This document shows, piece after piece, positions 1 to 6,332 of a DNA stretch of 6,826 bases. This DNA comes from Terriglobia bacterium (lineage in GTDB: Bacteria > Acidobacteriota > Terriglobia > UBA7540), in NCBI GenBank assembly GCA_030040515.1, contig JASHTO010000257.1, positions 1 through 6,826 of the forward strand. Direction: 5' to 3'. Position numbers and translations under genes: made by a program. Every line of letters starts with the position of its first letter. The first letter of the stretch is position 1. The notes beneath the pieces are model-generated. The model did not search any database. It worked only from the letters and a program-made list of their open reading frames with translations, and was not told where the DNA came from.

Positions 1-146
1 GCATGGCTGCTATCGCAGTTTCTACCGATGCTCCCTCGCTTTTCACCGCCATTCAGCAACAGCTTGGGCTCAAACTCGTCCTGCGCAAAGGCCCCATCGA
101 CGTGCTGGTGATCGACAGCGTCAGCAAAACGCCCGCAGAAAATTGA
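1..146 (+). CDS. C-terminal end of a TIGR03435-family protein (5' partial)
   Basis: The frame starting at base 3 is open from the window edge to TGA at 144-146. It gives 47 residues ending in PIDVLVIDSVSKTPAEN. The pattern 'PSLFTAIQQQLGLKL', then 'KGPIDVLVIDSVSKTPAEN', is the characteristic C-terminus of TIGR03435 proteins (family pattern: PS(I/L)FTALQEQLGLKLE..KGPVEVLVID..EKPSEN). This family has unknown function and occurs in many copies in Acidobacteria such as Candidatus Solibacter. The ATG at 3-5 is probably an internal methionine, because family members are several hundred residues long and the rest would lie upstream of the window. The gene converges on the TonB-dependent receptor, with only a structured repeat between them. 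Function and cellular location cannot be told from this fragment. The family match comes from motif memory, not from a search. Confidence 0.75.
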   Translation, partial: MAAIAVSTDAPSLFTAIQQQLGLKLVLRKGPIDVLVIDSVSKTPAEN

Positions 147-158
147 GTGGTTGGCAAT

Positions 159-210
159 CTGTAGCGGCGCTCTATGAGCGCCGTGCGACGGTCGTAGACC
201 GCTGCTACAG
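159..210. repeat. REPIN-like double-hairpin palindromic repeat between convergent genes
   Basis: Two 25-nt half-elements lie in inverted orientation (159-183, and 186-210 read on the minus strand), both beginning CTGTAGC. They match at 20 of 25 positions. The first half folds into a perfect 8-bp hairpin (CGGCGCTC, loop TAT, GAGCGCCG; 165-172 with 176-183). The second folds as CGGTC, loop GTA, GACCG (189-193 with 197-201). The outer CTGTAGC (159-165) pairs with GCTACAG (204-210), so the whole unit can form a stem carrying two hairpins. One half has a C-G pair where the other has G-C, a compensatory change. The arrangement is that of REP doublets (REPINs/BIMEs), which are usually dispersed, non-autonomous repeats. 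Lying between two convergent stop codons, it could also act as a bidirectional terminator or mRNA-stabilising end, although no T-run follows it. Confidence 0.75.
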
Positions 211-222
211 CGAACGCGCGGC

Positions 223-2364
223 CTATCGTCCGCTTTGAAATGTCCAGGTGATATTGGCGAAGACTGAGCGCTTGATCCCCGTCAGGATTCCGGCCCCGTT
301 GGGAAATTCCAGGTGATGGGGCTGAAGCAGGTTGTTGCCGTCGATGGAAAACTCCAACCGCCGTGTGGCGTGCCAGGCGAGGCGCGCGTCCGCGGTGTTG
401 TAACTGCCGATGCTTTCTGCCACCAGGCTGCTCACGTAGCGGTAATCCTGGTCGAACTCAACGCCTCCGGGCAGATTCAACATGGAGCCGAACATCACTT
501 GGTGATGCGGGCTTTCGCCTTGGTCGGTTGCCAGGTTCGCTAGTTGCAGCGAGTTGGGATTCGGAGTCTTGCTGGTCAGATTGAGATGCAGGAAGGAATA
601 CGATCCCCGCAATCGCCACCAGGATGTGGCCTGAACTTCGGGCGCAAGCTCGAACCCGTCGGTGACGCCCTTGGTCTCGTTGGCAATGGGCGCGATAAAG
701 ACTTCATGCGCGGGCGCTGGGGTGGTAGCGATCGCGGCGCTGGCGGTCCCGTAACCGTACAGGTCATCGTACCCGTTGCGAAAGAGCGCGAGATCGAGAT
801 AGGCGCGCGAGCTCATGGTGGCGCGGTAACCAGCCTCAAGTCCAATCAGCCGTTCGGCGTAAAAATTCCGGCTGCCCTGCACCAGAAGGTAAATCAGGGG
901 TTTGGGAATCAGGAAATCATCGAGCTCGATTGATTCCTCAAGGCGCGAGGGCGTGCGTACGGCGCGCGAGGCGGCGAGCCAGAACGTGTTGCGATGGTCC
1001 GGCGTCCACAGCAGCCGCCCGCTGGGCTGAACCTCGAAGCCCGTGTAATTGTTGTGCTCGAGTTTTGAGCCGATGGTCAGCTCAACTTTGTCCTGCGCGA
1101 GTGGAATTTCATCCTGCACGAAGCCACTGTAAATCGTGTCGGTCTGGTAGTTGGGAGTGAAATCGAGCGCGGGGGTGAGTTGCTTGAAAAGCGCCGGGCT
1201 GACGCGCGCTCCCAGACCCCAAATGAAATCCTGATGGCCGCTCAGCGTGAGGTGGTGGATGAAATCGATGTCGTAAGTGTCGCGGCTTTCGCCAAATTGC
1301 GTTTCGGTGTGGTTGGTGTGATCGTAATAGCCCTGCACCTGGATGTCGCCATTATTCAGCGTGCGCTGCCAGCGGCCCAGAATGTTACCGCCCGAAAATT
1401 GACCCATGCCTTCCAGGACGGCGGTGCCGGGCGGGCTGAAGGAGCCAACGGTGGTGATGTCGCCAGCCCGCTGGTCGTAGAGATCGCCTTGCAGCATGAA
1501 GGCATCGTGGTGCCGACTGGTCCAGTCGGAGCGGAAGCCGACTTGTCCGGTGCGCCAGTAGTCGTAGTTGTCGCCGTTCGGATGGAATTCCGGCCCATCG
1601 TCGAATCCCATGGCATAGACGCGGTAGGTCATCCCCTGGGGGCCCTTCGCGGTGTGGCCGCCGTAGGTGACGCTCGCCGAGGCATTGTCCACGCTGCCGC
1701 CGCCGGTGCGCGTCTGCACACCCTGCGTGTCTTTGGAGCTGAGGGTGATGATGTTGATCACGCCGTTGACGGCGTTTGCCCCCCAAATCGTGCCGCCAGG
1801 GCCGCGGATGATTTCAATGCGGTCGATGTCCTCAAGCGGTACGTTCTGAACCGACCAGTAGACGCCGGCGTAGAGCGGAGTGTAGACGCTCCGCCCGTCG
1901 ATCAGCACGAGAAGTTTGCTGGAAAGCACGCCGCCGAAGCCGCGAATGCCCACCGACCAGTGATCCGAATCGACTCGCGCCACTTCCACGCCGGGCGCCA
2001 TGCGCAAAACTTCGGGGATGCAGGTGGCGCCGGAGCGGCGAATGTCGTCGCGCGTGATCACGAAAATCGCCGCGGGCGTTTTGCGAATCTTTTCCGGCTC
2101 TTTCGAGACGGACGTCACCTTGATCTCGCCCAGCTCTTCCAGGCTCATTTGCGCTAGCCTCTCGCCGGCTTCTTCGGGATTTGCCAGCGTCGCGGGTGCG
2201 TGGAGTCCCGACGCCAGACTGAGCAAGAGACAACAAAGTACTGGGCGTGCGCGGCGGCCCACGGCGGGGCGCAGAGTTTCCGAAGGCTGGAAAAATCTCG
2301 CCGGGTGCAAAGTGGCGAGCAGGCCTCCCGTCCGCGGAGCCGGGATCGAGAACCATCGGTGCAT
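223..2364 (-). CDS. TonB-dependent outer-membrane receptor (BtuB/CirA-like)
   Basis: A complete 713-aa receptor for energy-dependent uptake of a scarce ligand across the outer membrane. Counting from the ATG at 2364: a basic stretch (GRRARP) and a hydrophobic segment at about 41-53 form a signal peptide, with likely cleavage near 61 after ATLA. Residues 73-88 (MSLEELGEIKVTSVSK) are the N-terminal motif common in this receptor class. The plug spans about 92-208, with TPAAIFVITRDDI, the GIRGF and LVLIDGRSVYTPLY motifs, and IRGPGGTIWGANAVNGVINI. The rest is a beta-barrel ending in the strand SVFANITWTF. An in-frame TTG lies five codons upstream (2379), and a GTG at 2262 would give a more ordinary signal-peptide length; no start has a convincing Shine-Dalgarno sequence. 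No cobalamin riboswitch or Fur box is recognisable upstream, so the substrate (cobalamin, siderophore, other) is undetermined. The gene stands alone, with no transporter neighbours here. Confidence 0.95.
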   Translation of the reverse strand: MHRWFSIPAPRTGGLLATLHPARFFQPSETLRPAVGRRARPVLCCLLLSLASGLHAPATLANPEEAGERLAQMSLEELGEIKVTSVSKEPEKIRKTPAAIFVITRDDIRRSGATCIPEVLRMAPGVEVARVDSDHWSVGIRGFGGVLSSKLLVLIDGRSVYTPLYAGVYWSVQNVPLEDIDRIEIIRGPGGTIWGANAVNGVINIITLSSKDTQGVQTRTGGGSVDNASASVTYGGHTAKGPQGMTYRVYAMGFDDGPEFHPNGDNYDYWRTGQVGFRSDWTSRHHDAFMLQGDLYDQRAGDITTVGSFSPPGTAVLEGMGQFSGGNILGRWQRTLNNGDIQVQGYYDHTNHTETQFGESRDTYDIDFIHHLTLSGHQDFIWGLGARVSPALFKQLTPALDFTPNYQTDTIYSGFVQDEIPLAQDKVELTIGSKLEHNNYTGFEVQPSGRLLWTPDHRNTFWLAASRAVRTPSRLEESIELDDFLIPKPLIYLLVQGSRNFYAERLIGLEAGYRATMSSRAYLDLALFRNGYDDLYGYGTASAAIATTPAPAHEVFIAPIANETKGVTDGFELAPEVQATSWWRLRGSYSFLHLNLTSKTPNPNSLQLANLATDQGESPHHQVMFGSMLNLPGGVEFDQDYRYVSSLVAESIGSYNTADARLAWHATRRLEFSIDGNNLLQPHHLEFPNGAGILTGIKRSVFANITWTFQSGR

Positions 2365-2493
2365 GGGAAATTGAACCAAGTCTTATTATCGGCCCAGGCT
2401 GGGAAACCTTTAGCGAATCGACACCACAAGAATGATTAATTCCTGTAAGGTAATGCAAGCCGTGCACGTCGCTGGTTTACAGGGGATATGTGC

Positions 2494-2563
2494 GGCCAGA
2501 ATTCGTGTCACAAGACGGGCCAGAATTCGTGGCGCACGGCGCATGGGCCAGAATTCGTGTCAC
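2494..2563. repeat. Three direct repeats of GGCCAGAATTCGTG, possible relic IS terminus
   Basis: Copies lie at 2494-2511, 2518-2531 and 2546-2563, with starts 24 and 28 bases apart. Copies 1 and 3 share the full 18-mer GGCCAGAATTCGTGTCAC; copy 2 has the first 14 bases. On the minus strand the array begins TGACACGAATTCTGGCC at 2562 and runs left. Multiple spaced repeats beginning with TG are typical of the ends of IS21-type insertion sequences, so this may be a leftover element end. No transposase frame is present between here and the receptor gene. Alternatively these are operator-like sites about 130-200 bases upstream of the receptor start. The rest of the 2365-2637 gap holds no gene I can support and no clear promoter, only a small palindrome CCCAGGCTGGG at 2393-2403. 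Confidence 0.6.
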
Positions 2564-2637
2564 CGTCAAAACCTAGAGACACCAATGCGCCTGCCTGATG
2601 TTCCGCAACACCAGACAAGCGCTAGTATTTTTCGCCC

Positions 2638-4551
2638 TCAGTGCCCGACTGGCGCGCCACGCTGCGAGCTTGTGGCGGTCACTGTAAAGCCTCGATCCAC
2701 TGCTCCATTCACAAGCCCGGCAACCCACTGGTGAAGGTCTGTCGAGCCGTGAACCACGATCACGCCACCGCTTGAATCAAACCGCCCGCTTTGCGCGCCC
2801 TGCGCCAGGGTCTGGCCAACATCGCTTCCTCCGCGATAACCGCGCCCTGAGCCGTAGCCGCTCGCGCGCGCCGATCCGCCAGCACCAGCCCCGTGGTGAT
2901 GCGAGCTGGTGCCCGCGATCTTGGCGAATTCTCCCGCGGCTTCAAAGTGCAGTCCTGAAGCGACCAAAGCCGCTGGGTTGGGCGGCCAGGTTCCCTCCGC
3001 CAGCAATTCAACTCCGCGCGCCGTTTCCCAAACGGCCTTCACGGCCGCCGCAGCCCGCTGGCCGCCGATCAGCTGCGCCAGCCCGGCAGCAAGGTTCTGC
3101 GTCGCTGCCGGCAGATCGCGCCCGACCGCCTCCACTCCCTTTTTGTACGATTCCTGAAGGTCCTGCGAAATCTGAATCTCCATCCGCCGCGCTTCGTTCA
3201 GGTGAACTTTTTTTTCAGTTTGCTCACTAACGAGTGGACTCAGGATTTGCAGGTTCTGTATTCCCTGCCGCTGGATGGGGAACAGCATCGCCTGCATTTC
3301 AAACTCCGCTTTGTCGGCAGCGGCCGCCTGGCGCTGCAACTCGGCGCGGCGCGCCAGCTCAAGGTTCCAAGCCTTCTGCGCCATGGCGACTCCGTCATAG
3401 ACGGTGATCTTCTCGGCGTTCGCGTGGTTCTCTGCATCAGAAGCCTGAGCAGCGGCCTGGGTATTTTCAATCTGCGGAATAGCCGCAACCGCGGCGGCGT
3501 GCATCTGCTTCTGAAGCTCGACCAGCCAGTTGGTTTCTTCCTGGAGCGCTTTAGTTTCAAGTTGGGTAGCGTGCTGTAGATTTTTGTGAGCCCAAATAAG
3601 CGAAATACCCGATGTCGCCAGCCCCATCATGGCTTCGCTAACGCCGAGGGCCCGCACTCTCACAGCTTCCAATTCAGTTTTTGCGCTGTGTAACCATGCC
3701 AACAGGGACATCGCCCAGGGCATGACATCTTTACCTAGTGTCAATGCGAAGCCTTGCATTTCTGCAGTGAGGGCACGCTGCTCGGCCAGGAACTGATCGG
3801 CGGCACGGACATCATCTTCACCGATGAGCACTCCCATCTTGCGAGCGTGCTCTTCCACGGCTTTAAAGCCGCCCGCAAACTGATCGAGAACTGGAATCAA
3901 GTCGCGGCCGCCGCGGCCAAACAGCGCGCTGGCATCCGACGCGCGGCGCATGCGATCTTCCGTTTGCGCCAGGCGCTCGATCAGAGTAGGCAGCAACGCT
4001 GACATGTTCCCGGTGCGAATTCGCACGTCGTCTTCATGGATGCCCAGATCATTCAGCGCCAGGACCACATTCTGTCCAGCGCCCTTCTGGACATCTCCCA
4101 GGTTTTTTGCCAGGAAACCCAGCGCGCGACTCACAACTTCAGAACTTTCCGGAACCCCCGTCAGCGCTTTCGACATGCGGTCGAGCGCGCCACTGCCGCC
4201 TTCAATGCTGGCGTTGGCCATGTGCGCGGCGTAATTCAGCGTCGAGATTTGCTCCGCCGTCGCTCCGGTTTTTTCCGCGACGTGGCCAACCTCCTCGGCG
4301 TAATGCGCGGCGTGCTCGGCGGCTTCAAACAAAAAACCGCCGATCTCGCTGAGTCCTTTGCCCAGCTCAGCGATATCTTCAACTGCGGCCACCGTCGCTT
4401 CACCCCACTGCTTCAGTTTTTCGGTGCTGATTCCGAAAGAAGCCACCAGCTTCTGACCGATTTCTTCCTCCAGGAGCTGCAATGCTGTAATGGCGTGGGT
4501 GGGATCGGCGTTGATTTCAAACAGCAGCCCTAAGGTTTGACTGATTCCCAT
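2638..4551 (-). CDS. Phage tail tape measure protein
   Basis: A 637-aa protein predicted to act as the tail length ruler and DNA-channel component of a siphovirus-type (or contractile) tail. Residues 35-115 (KLVASFGISTEKLKQWGEAT... TGATAEQISTLNYAAHMANAS) and 195-222 (AQTEDRMRRASDASALFGRGGRDLIPVL) match the TP901/PhageMin_Tail tape measure pattern. Residues 270-325 form a hydrophobic helical segment (DVMPWAMSLLAWLH... GLATSGISLIWAH). Residues 330-480 are Ala/Gln/Glu-rich helix with coiled-coil character. Residues 550-576 form a Gly/Ser/His linker (SSHHHGAGAGG). The C-terminus (GGVIVVHGSTDLHQWVAGLV ... RGAP) resembles other tape measure C-termini. By the rule of about 0.15 nm per residue it would specify a tail of roughly 95 nm. 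The start is ATG, with GAGG 10 nt upstream. The frame is intact, but no tail genes follow it. Confidence 0.88.
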   Translation of the reverse strand: MGISQTLGLLFEINADPTHAITALQLLEEEIGQKLVASFGISTEKLKQWGEATVAAVEDIAELGKGLSEIGGFLFEAAEHAAHYAEEVGHVAEKTGATAEQISTLNYAAHMANASIEGGSGALDRMSKALTGVPESSEVVSRALGFLAKNLGDVQKGAGQNVVLALNDLGIHEDDVRIRTGNMSALLPTLIERLAQTEDRMRRASDASALFGRGGRDLIPVLDQFAGGFKAVEEHARKMGVLIGEDDVRAADQFLAEQRALTAEMQGFALTLGKDVMPWAMSLLAWLHSAKTELEAVRVRALGVSEAMMGLATSGISLIWAHKNLQHATQLETKALQEETNWLVELQKQMHAAAVAAIPQIENTQAAAQASDAENHANAEKITVYDGVAMAQKAWNLELARRAELQRQAAAADKAEFEMQAMLFPIQRQGIQNLQILSPLVSEQTEKKVHLNEARRMEIQISQDLQESYKKGVEAVGRDLPAATQNLAAGLAQLIGGQRAAAAVKAVWETARGVELLAEGTWPPNPAALVASGLHFEAAGEFAKIAGTSSHHHGAGAGGSARASGYGSGRGYRGGSDVGQTLAQGAQSGRFDSSGGVIVVHGSTDLHQWVAGLVNGAVDRGFTVTATSSQRGAPVGH

Positions 4552-4559
4552 GCTATACT
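4551..4559 (+). promoter_or_regulatory. Extended -10 promoter for the reverse-oriented immunity-like gene
   Basis: TGCTATACT matches the extended -10 consensus TGnTATAAT at all but one position. No good -35 hexamer sits 16-18 bases upstream; the nearest TTGACT, at 4537-4542, is only 11 bases away. Extended -10 promoters often function without a -35. The predicted start of transcription, seven bases downstream, is the A at 4566. That leaves a 12-nt leader containing GAGGTG (4568-4573) before ATG 4578. The promoter overlaps the tape measure start codon on the other strand. Confidence 0.5.
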
Positions 4560-4577
4560 GGCCTCACGAGGTGCGCT

Positions 4578-4766
4578 ATGAAGTGGCTTGCTCTGGTTTA
4601 TTGCCTTCCCTTCCTAATTTCCATGGTGCGCCGCCAACCGCCGATTTTCAGGCGTTGGGTCTTCGTTCTCAACTTATTCGGCTTTACTGTCGTTACCTGG
4701 TTTGGTGCTCTCGCCCTGTCCTTGGTGGGCATCGTGGGAACGCGCGCGCAGGCTGTTCACCGCTAA
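4578..4766 (+). CDS. Superinfection-immunity-like small membrane protein (phage moron)
   Basis: A 62-aa protein with two hydrophobic segments: about 3-16 (WLALVYCLPFLISM) and 28-52 (VFVLNLFGFTVVTWFGALALSLVGI), separated by a basic loop RRQPPIFRR. The pattern Y.LP..I...R, then LNL.G.T...W..AL, resembles the superinfection-immunity family (Pfam Imm_superinfect, phage T4 Imm type). Members of that family sit in the inner membrane and block DNA entry of related phages. The start is supported by GAGGTG four bases before ATG. The gene fills the 211-base gap between its neighbours almost exactly. It is divergent from the tape measure gene (26-base spacer) and convergent with the 76-aa gene, and their stop codons overlap (TAA at 4764-4766, TAG complement at 4763-4765). 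Opposite orientation inside a late operon, with its own promoter, is the typical layout of a lysogen-expressed moron. The family match is from pattern memory on a short hydrophobic protein, so it is moderate only. Confidence 0.65.
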   Translation: MKWLALVYCLPFLISMVRRQPPIFRRWVFVLNLFGFTVVTWFGALALSLVGIVGTRAQAVHR

Positions 4767-4993
4767 TAGTCCACGATCTTTGTGGTTCCTCTCGGAACCC
4801 CAGGCTGCCCCGTCCACTCAATGGCAACCGGGATCAGCTTCCTAAAACCTCCTGTCACTCGCTGGGCTAAGAATAGGCGCGCCAAGTCCTCATCCAGTTC
4901 GTGAAGGCCGCGCGAATACTCGATATTATCGTTCGTGATGGGGTGCAAGAGCTGCACCTTGATTCTCTTTTCCACTGCTGTTTCCAGAGCCAT
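4763..4993 (-). CDS. Small phage protein, 76 aa, upstream of the tape measure gene
   Basis: ATG at 4993 is preceded by an excellent ribosome site (GAGAGAGGTAGG, with GAGG 7 nt from the start). The sequence KRIKVQLLHPITNDNIEYSR followed by GLHELDEDLARLFLAQ has the layout of small phage proteins of the type 'KV.LL.PI..dg..Y..G...ELde.lA..L', which occur among head and tail genes and whose role is unknown. The C-terminal third (VTGGFRKLIPVAIEWTGQPG...) does not look like anything I recognise. It sits 36 bases after the Cys-rich gene, in the same reading frame, and is followed by the reverse-oriented immunity-like gene and then the tape measure gene. By position it could be a tail assembly or connector protein, but there is no slippery heptamer or overlapping second frame that would mark it as a frameshifting tail chaperone. 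Confidence 0.72.
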   Translation of the reverse strand: MALETAVEKRIKVQLLHPITNDNIEYSRGLHELDEDLARLFLAQRVTGGFRKLIPVAIEWTGQPGVPRGTTKIVDY

Positions 4994-5029
4994 ATACCTA
5001 CCTCTCTCAAACTCGCTACCATCAATCGC

Positions 5030-5203
5030 TTAAAAAAAGTGGGCTACACCATACACGTAAATCCCCGCCTTGGAGTGCGCCCACAGAAAGCGCATGGCCA
5101 TCTCGTGGTCAAGAACGAGTTCCCTCGGGGACGCAAGGGGTTCTGCCAGGCGAATAGGTGTAGCCCGGCAACGATCACAACACTTCCGATCCGAACATTC
5201 CAC
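5030..5203 (-). CDS. Cys-rich mini-protein, 57 aa, possible zinc-binding phage protein
   Basis: I favour the GTG at 5203-5201. It is preceded by AGAGGTGG with good spacing and overlaps the TAG of the upstream 287-aa gene by one base (TAGTG). An ATG at 5221 would add six residues but has a poorly spaced Shine-Dalgarno sequence. The N-terminus (MECSDRKCCDRCRATP) has cysteines at 3, 8, 9 and 12, a cluster suited to binding one metal ion. The rest is short and mixed, ending in the aromatic IYVYGVAHFF. The final codons lie in a run of seven T just before TAA. It is not a family I recognise. Small zinc-ribbon or Com-like proteins are common among phage genes, but this is only an analogy. The gene is supported by operon position and start-stop coupling more than by sequence. 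Confidence 0.5.
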   Translation of the reverse strand: MECSDRKCCDRCRATPIRLAEPLASPRELVLDHEMAMRFLWAHSKAGIYVYGVAHFF

Positions 5204-6066
5204 TATGCCACCTCTGCGCATTTTTCCACGCGCCGATGGACAATTTCCGTCCTCGCGCCGGCGCGATAGCCCCCATCCGGGAGCTGTTCGATGGCGTGAT
5301 CTATCGTGGTTTTTTCTGTCTCCCGCACGTCCATCAACTGCTCCAGCGTCAAGCTCACGCGGTCGCCATGCCGATAGAAATTCGCGCTCGCCAACGTCTC
5401 TGGCAGTACGAGCGTTTCATCCGCCACGACATAGGCTTCGCCCTGTTCCACTCCTGTGAGCCACCGCACCCACTGCTCGCTTTTGGCGATCAGGTCAGAG
5501 GGCAATGATGCGGCCACTGCGTCAAACCGGTCACTGTCCAAGCCGTCAAACGCCAGCGTGAAATCAATCTTGCGGCAGAGCGCCAGCATTCGGTTTGTCA
5601 TTCCCGCGCGCTCTTGCAGCAGCGCCAGCGCCGCCGCGAAGGTATCAGCAAGCGCCCGGTCAACCTCCAGCCGTTCCGTCGCCAGCATCGCCAGCGCCGT
5701 CTGATTGTCTCTCCGCTCTTTCGCTTCGGCGGGACTCACCGTTCGCACCGCGTCAATCTCGGCCTGAATCTTTACTCGCTCCCGCTCAAAGATTGCGATC
5801 CGCAGCTTGCGGTCCTCGATTTCTCTGGCGGCACTCGGGATCATAGCGCTGAATTCATTGCTCCCAAGAATCGCCGACCGGGTGAGCCGCTCCAGATTTT
5901 CCTCTGCGGCTTTAAGCAACCGCTGGTCGTTGCGGATTCGGGCCGAGCAGTTGTCAAGCCTCTTCTGTATTTCCGCTTCTCGCTGGCAGCTCGCCTGCGA
6001 GCGTTCCGACCATTTGTTGGCCAGCACTTCGCCTTGCGCCCGGCTATTGGATTCAGGCTCACTCAT
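5203..6066 (-). CDS. Coiled-coil phage protein, 287 aa, unknown function
   Basis: The start is the ATG at 6066-6064, which overlaps the upstream gene's stop as ATGA and is preceded by AAGGAGAAGAT, a near-ideal ribosome site. An upstream TTG (6081) is open but is not needed. Residues 20-62 and 80-108 are charged heptad-like helices (REAEIQKRLDNC, LKAAEENLERL, FERERVKIQAEIDAV), predicted to form coiled coils. Residues 118-158 are Ala/Leu-rich helix. Residues 165-287 look globular (KIDFTLAFDGLDSDRFDAVA; YVVADETLVLPETLASANFY). There is no signal peptide or membrane segment, so it is likely cytoplasmic or virion-associated. I do not recognise a family. Its place between two small proteins upstream of the tape measure gene suggests a structural or assembly role, for example a scaffold or neck-associated protein, but that is inference. 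It is co-translated with both neighbours. Confidence 0.82.
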   Translation of the reverse strand: MSEPESNSRAQGEVLANKWSERSQASCQREAEIQKRLDNCSARIRNDQRLLKAAEENLERLTRSAILGSNEFSAMIPSAAREIEDRKLRIAIFERERVKIQAEIDAVRTVSPAEAKERRDNQTALAMLATERLEVDRALADTFAAALALLQERAGMTNRMLALCRKIDFTLAFDGLDSDRFDAVAASLPSDLIAKSEQWVRWLTGVEQGEAYVVADETLVLPETLASANFYRHGDRVSLTLEQLMDVRETEKTTIDHAIEQLPDGGYRAGARTEIVHRRVEKCAEVA

Positions 6067-6320
6067 ATCTTCTCCTTGCAAATCACGCCTCCAGACGTCA
6101 CGTATACGGCTGGCCCACAGTCAACAAATCTCATATCTTTCACCAGACGCGCCGCGCGCGCGGCCTCGTAAATCTTCAGGCCCCAGGGAGACTCCACCAC
6201 CGCCCGCTCTGCCGTCTGGAAGTTTTCCTTGTGCTCTGCCATCCGCTTCTTGACGGCCTCCGCCAGGACGATTGCGTGCGGTCCGTCACCATACATCAAG
6301 GTCAGGTCTATTTTCTCCAT
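6063..6320 (-). CDS. Small phage protein, 85 aa, unknown function
   Basis: ATG at 6320 is preceded by GAGAGGGGAAAGCG, a strong ribosome site that begins at the TGA of the gene before it (12-base gap). The stop overlaps the next gene's start by four bases (ATGA), so translation is probably coupled. The sequence has a helical first half (VLAEAVKKRMAEHKENFQTAERAVV) and a short strand-rich second half (MRFVDCGPAVYVTSGGVICKEK). It has no signal peptide or membrane segment. I do not recognise the family. Its position, second in a tail-region operon, suggests a virion or assembly protein, without direct evidence. Confidence 0.75.
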   Translation of the reverse strand: MEKIDLTLMYGDGPHAIVLAEAVKKRMAEHKENFQTAERAVVESPWGLKIYEAARAARLVKDMRFVDCGPAVYVTSGGVICKEKI

Positions 6321-6332
6321 CGCTTTCCCCTC

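Noticed and set aside
1180..2157. Long open frame (325 codons) on the + strand inside the receptor gene
   Set aside because: It is antisense to a clearly conserved TonB-dependent receptor. Its translation is low-complexity Ala/Val/Arg/Asp typical of a GC-rich shadow frame, and it has no recognisable motif.
2365..2490. Cobalamin riboswitch or Fur box upstream of the receptor
   Set aside because: I could not find the conserved B12-box core or a Fur-type inverted repeat in this stretch.
2494..2563. CRISPR array
   Set aside because: Only three short repeats, with spacers of 6 and 14 bases that are too short and uneven, and no cas genes.
2586..2686. Small + strand frame (MFRNTRQALVFF...) between the repeats and the tape measure stop
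   Set aside because: It is about 29 codons long, overlaps the tape measure C-terminus in antisense, has no good ribosome site and no recognisable product.
4013..4026. 14-base palindrome GTGCGAATTCGCAC
   Set aside because: It lies in the middle of the tape measure coding frame and is explained by ordinary codons (VRIRT). No second copy is seen.
4036..4533. Open frame of 165 codons on the + strand opposite the tape measure N-terminus
   Set aside because: It is antisense to the tape measure coding sequence, has no convincing ribosome site, and its composition (Arg/Phe/Gln-rich) looks like a mirror frame.
5028..5042. Programmed frameshift at the T7 run to join the Cys-rich and 76-aa genes
   Set aside because: The two genes are already in the same frame, separated by a stop, so a shift in either direction would leave the second gene's frame. 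Only readthrough could join them.
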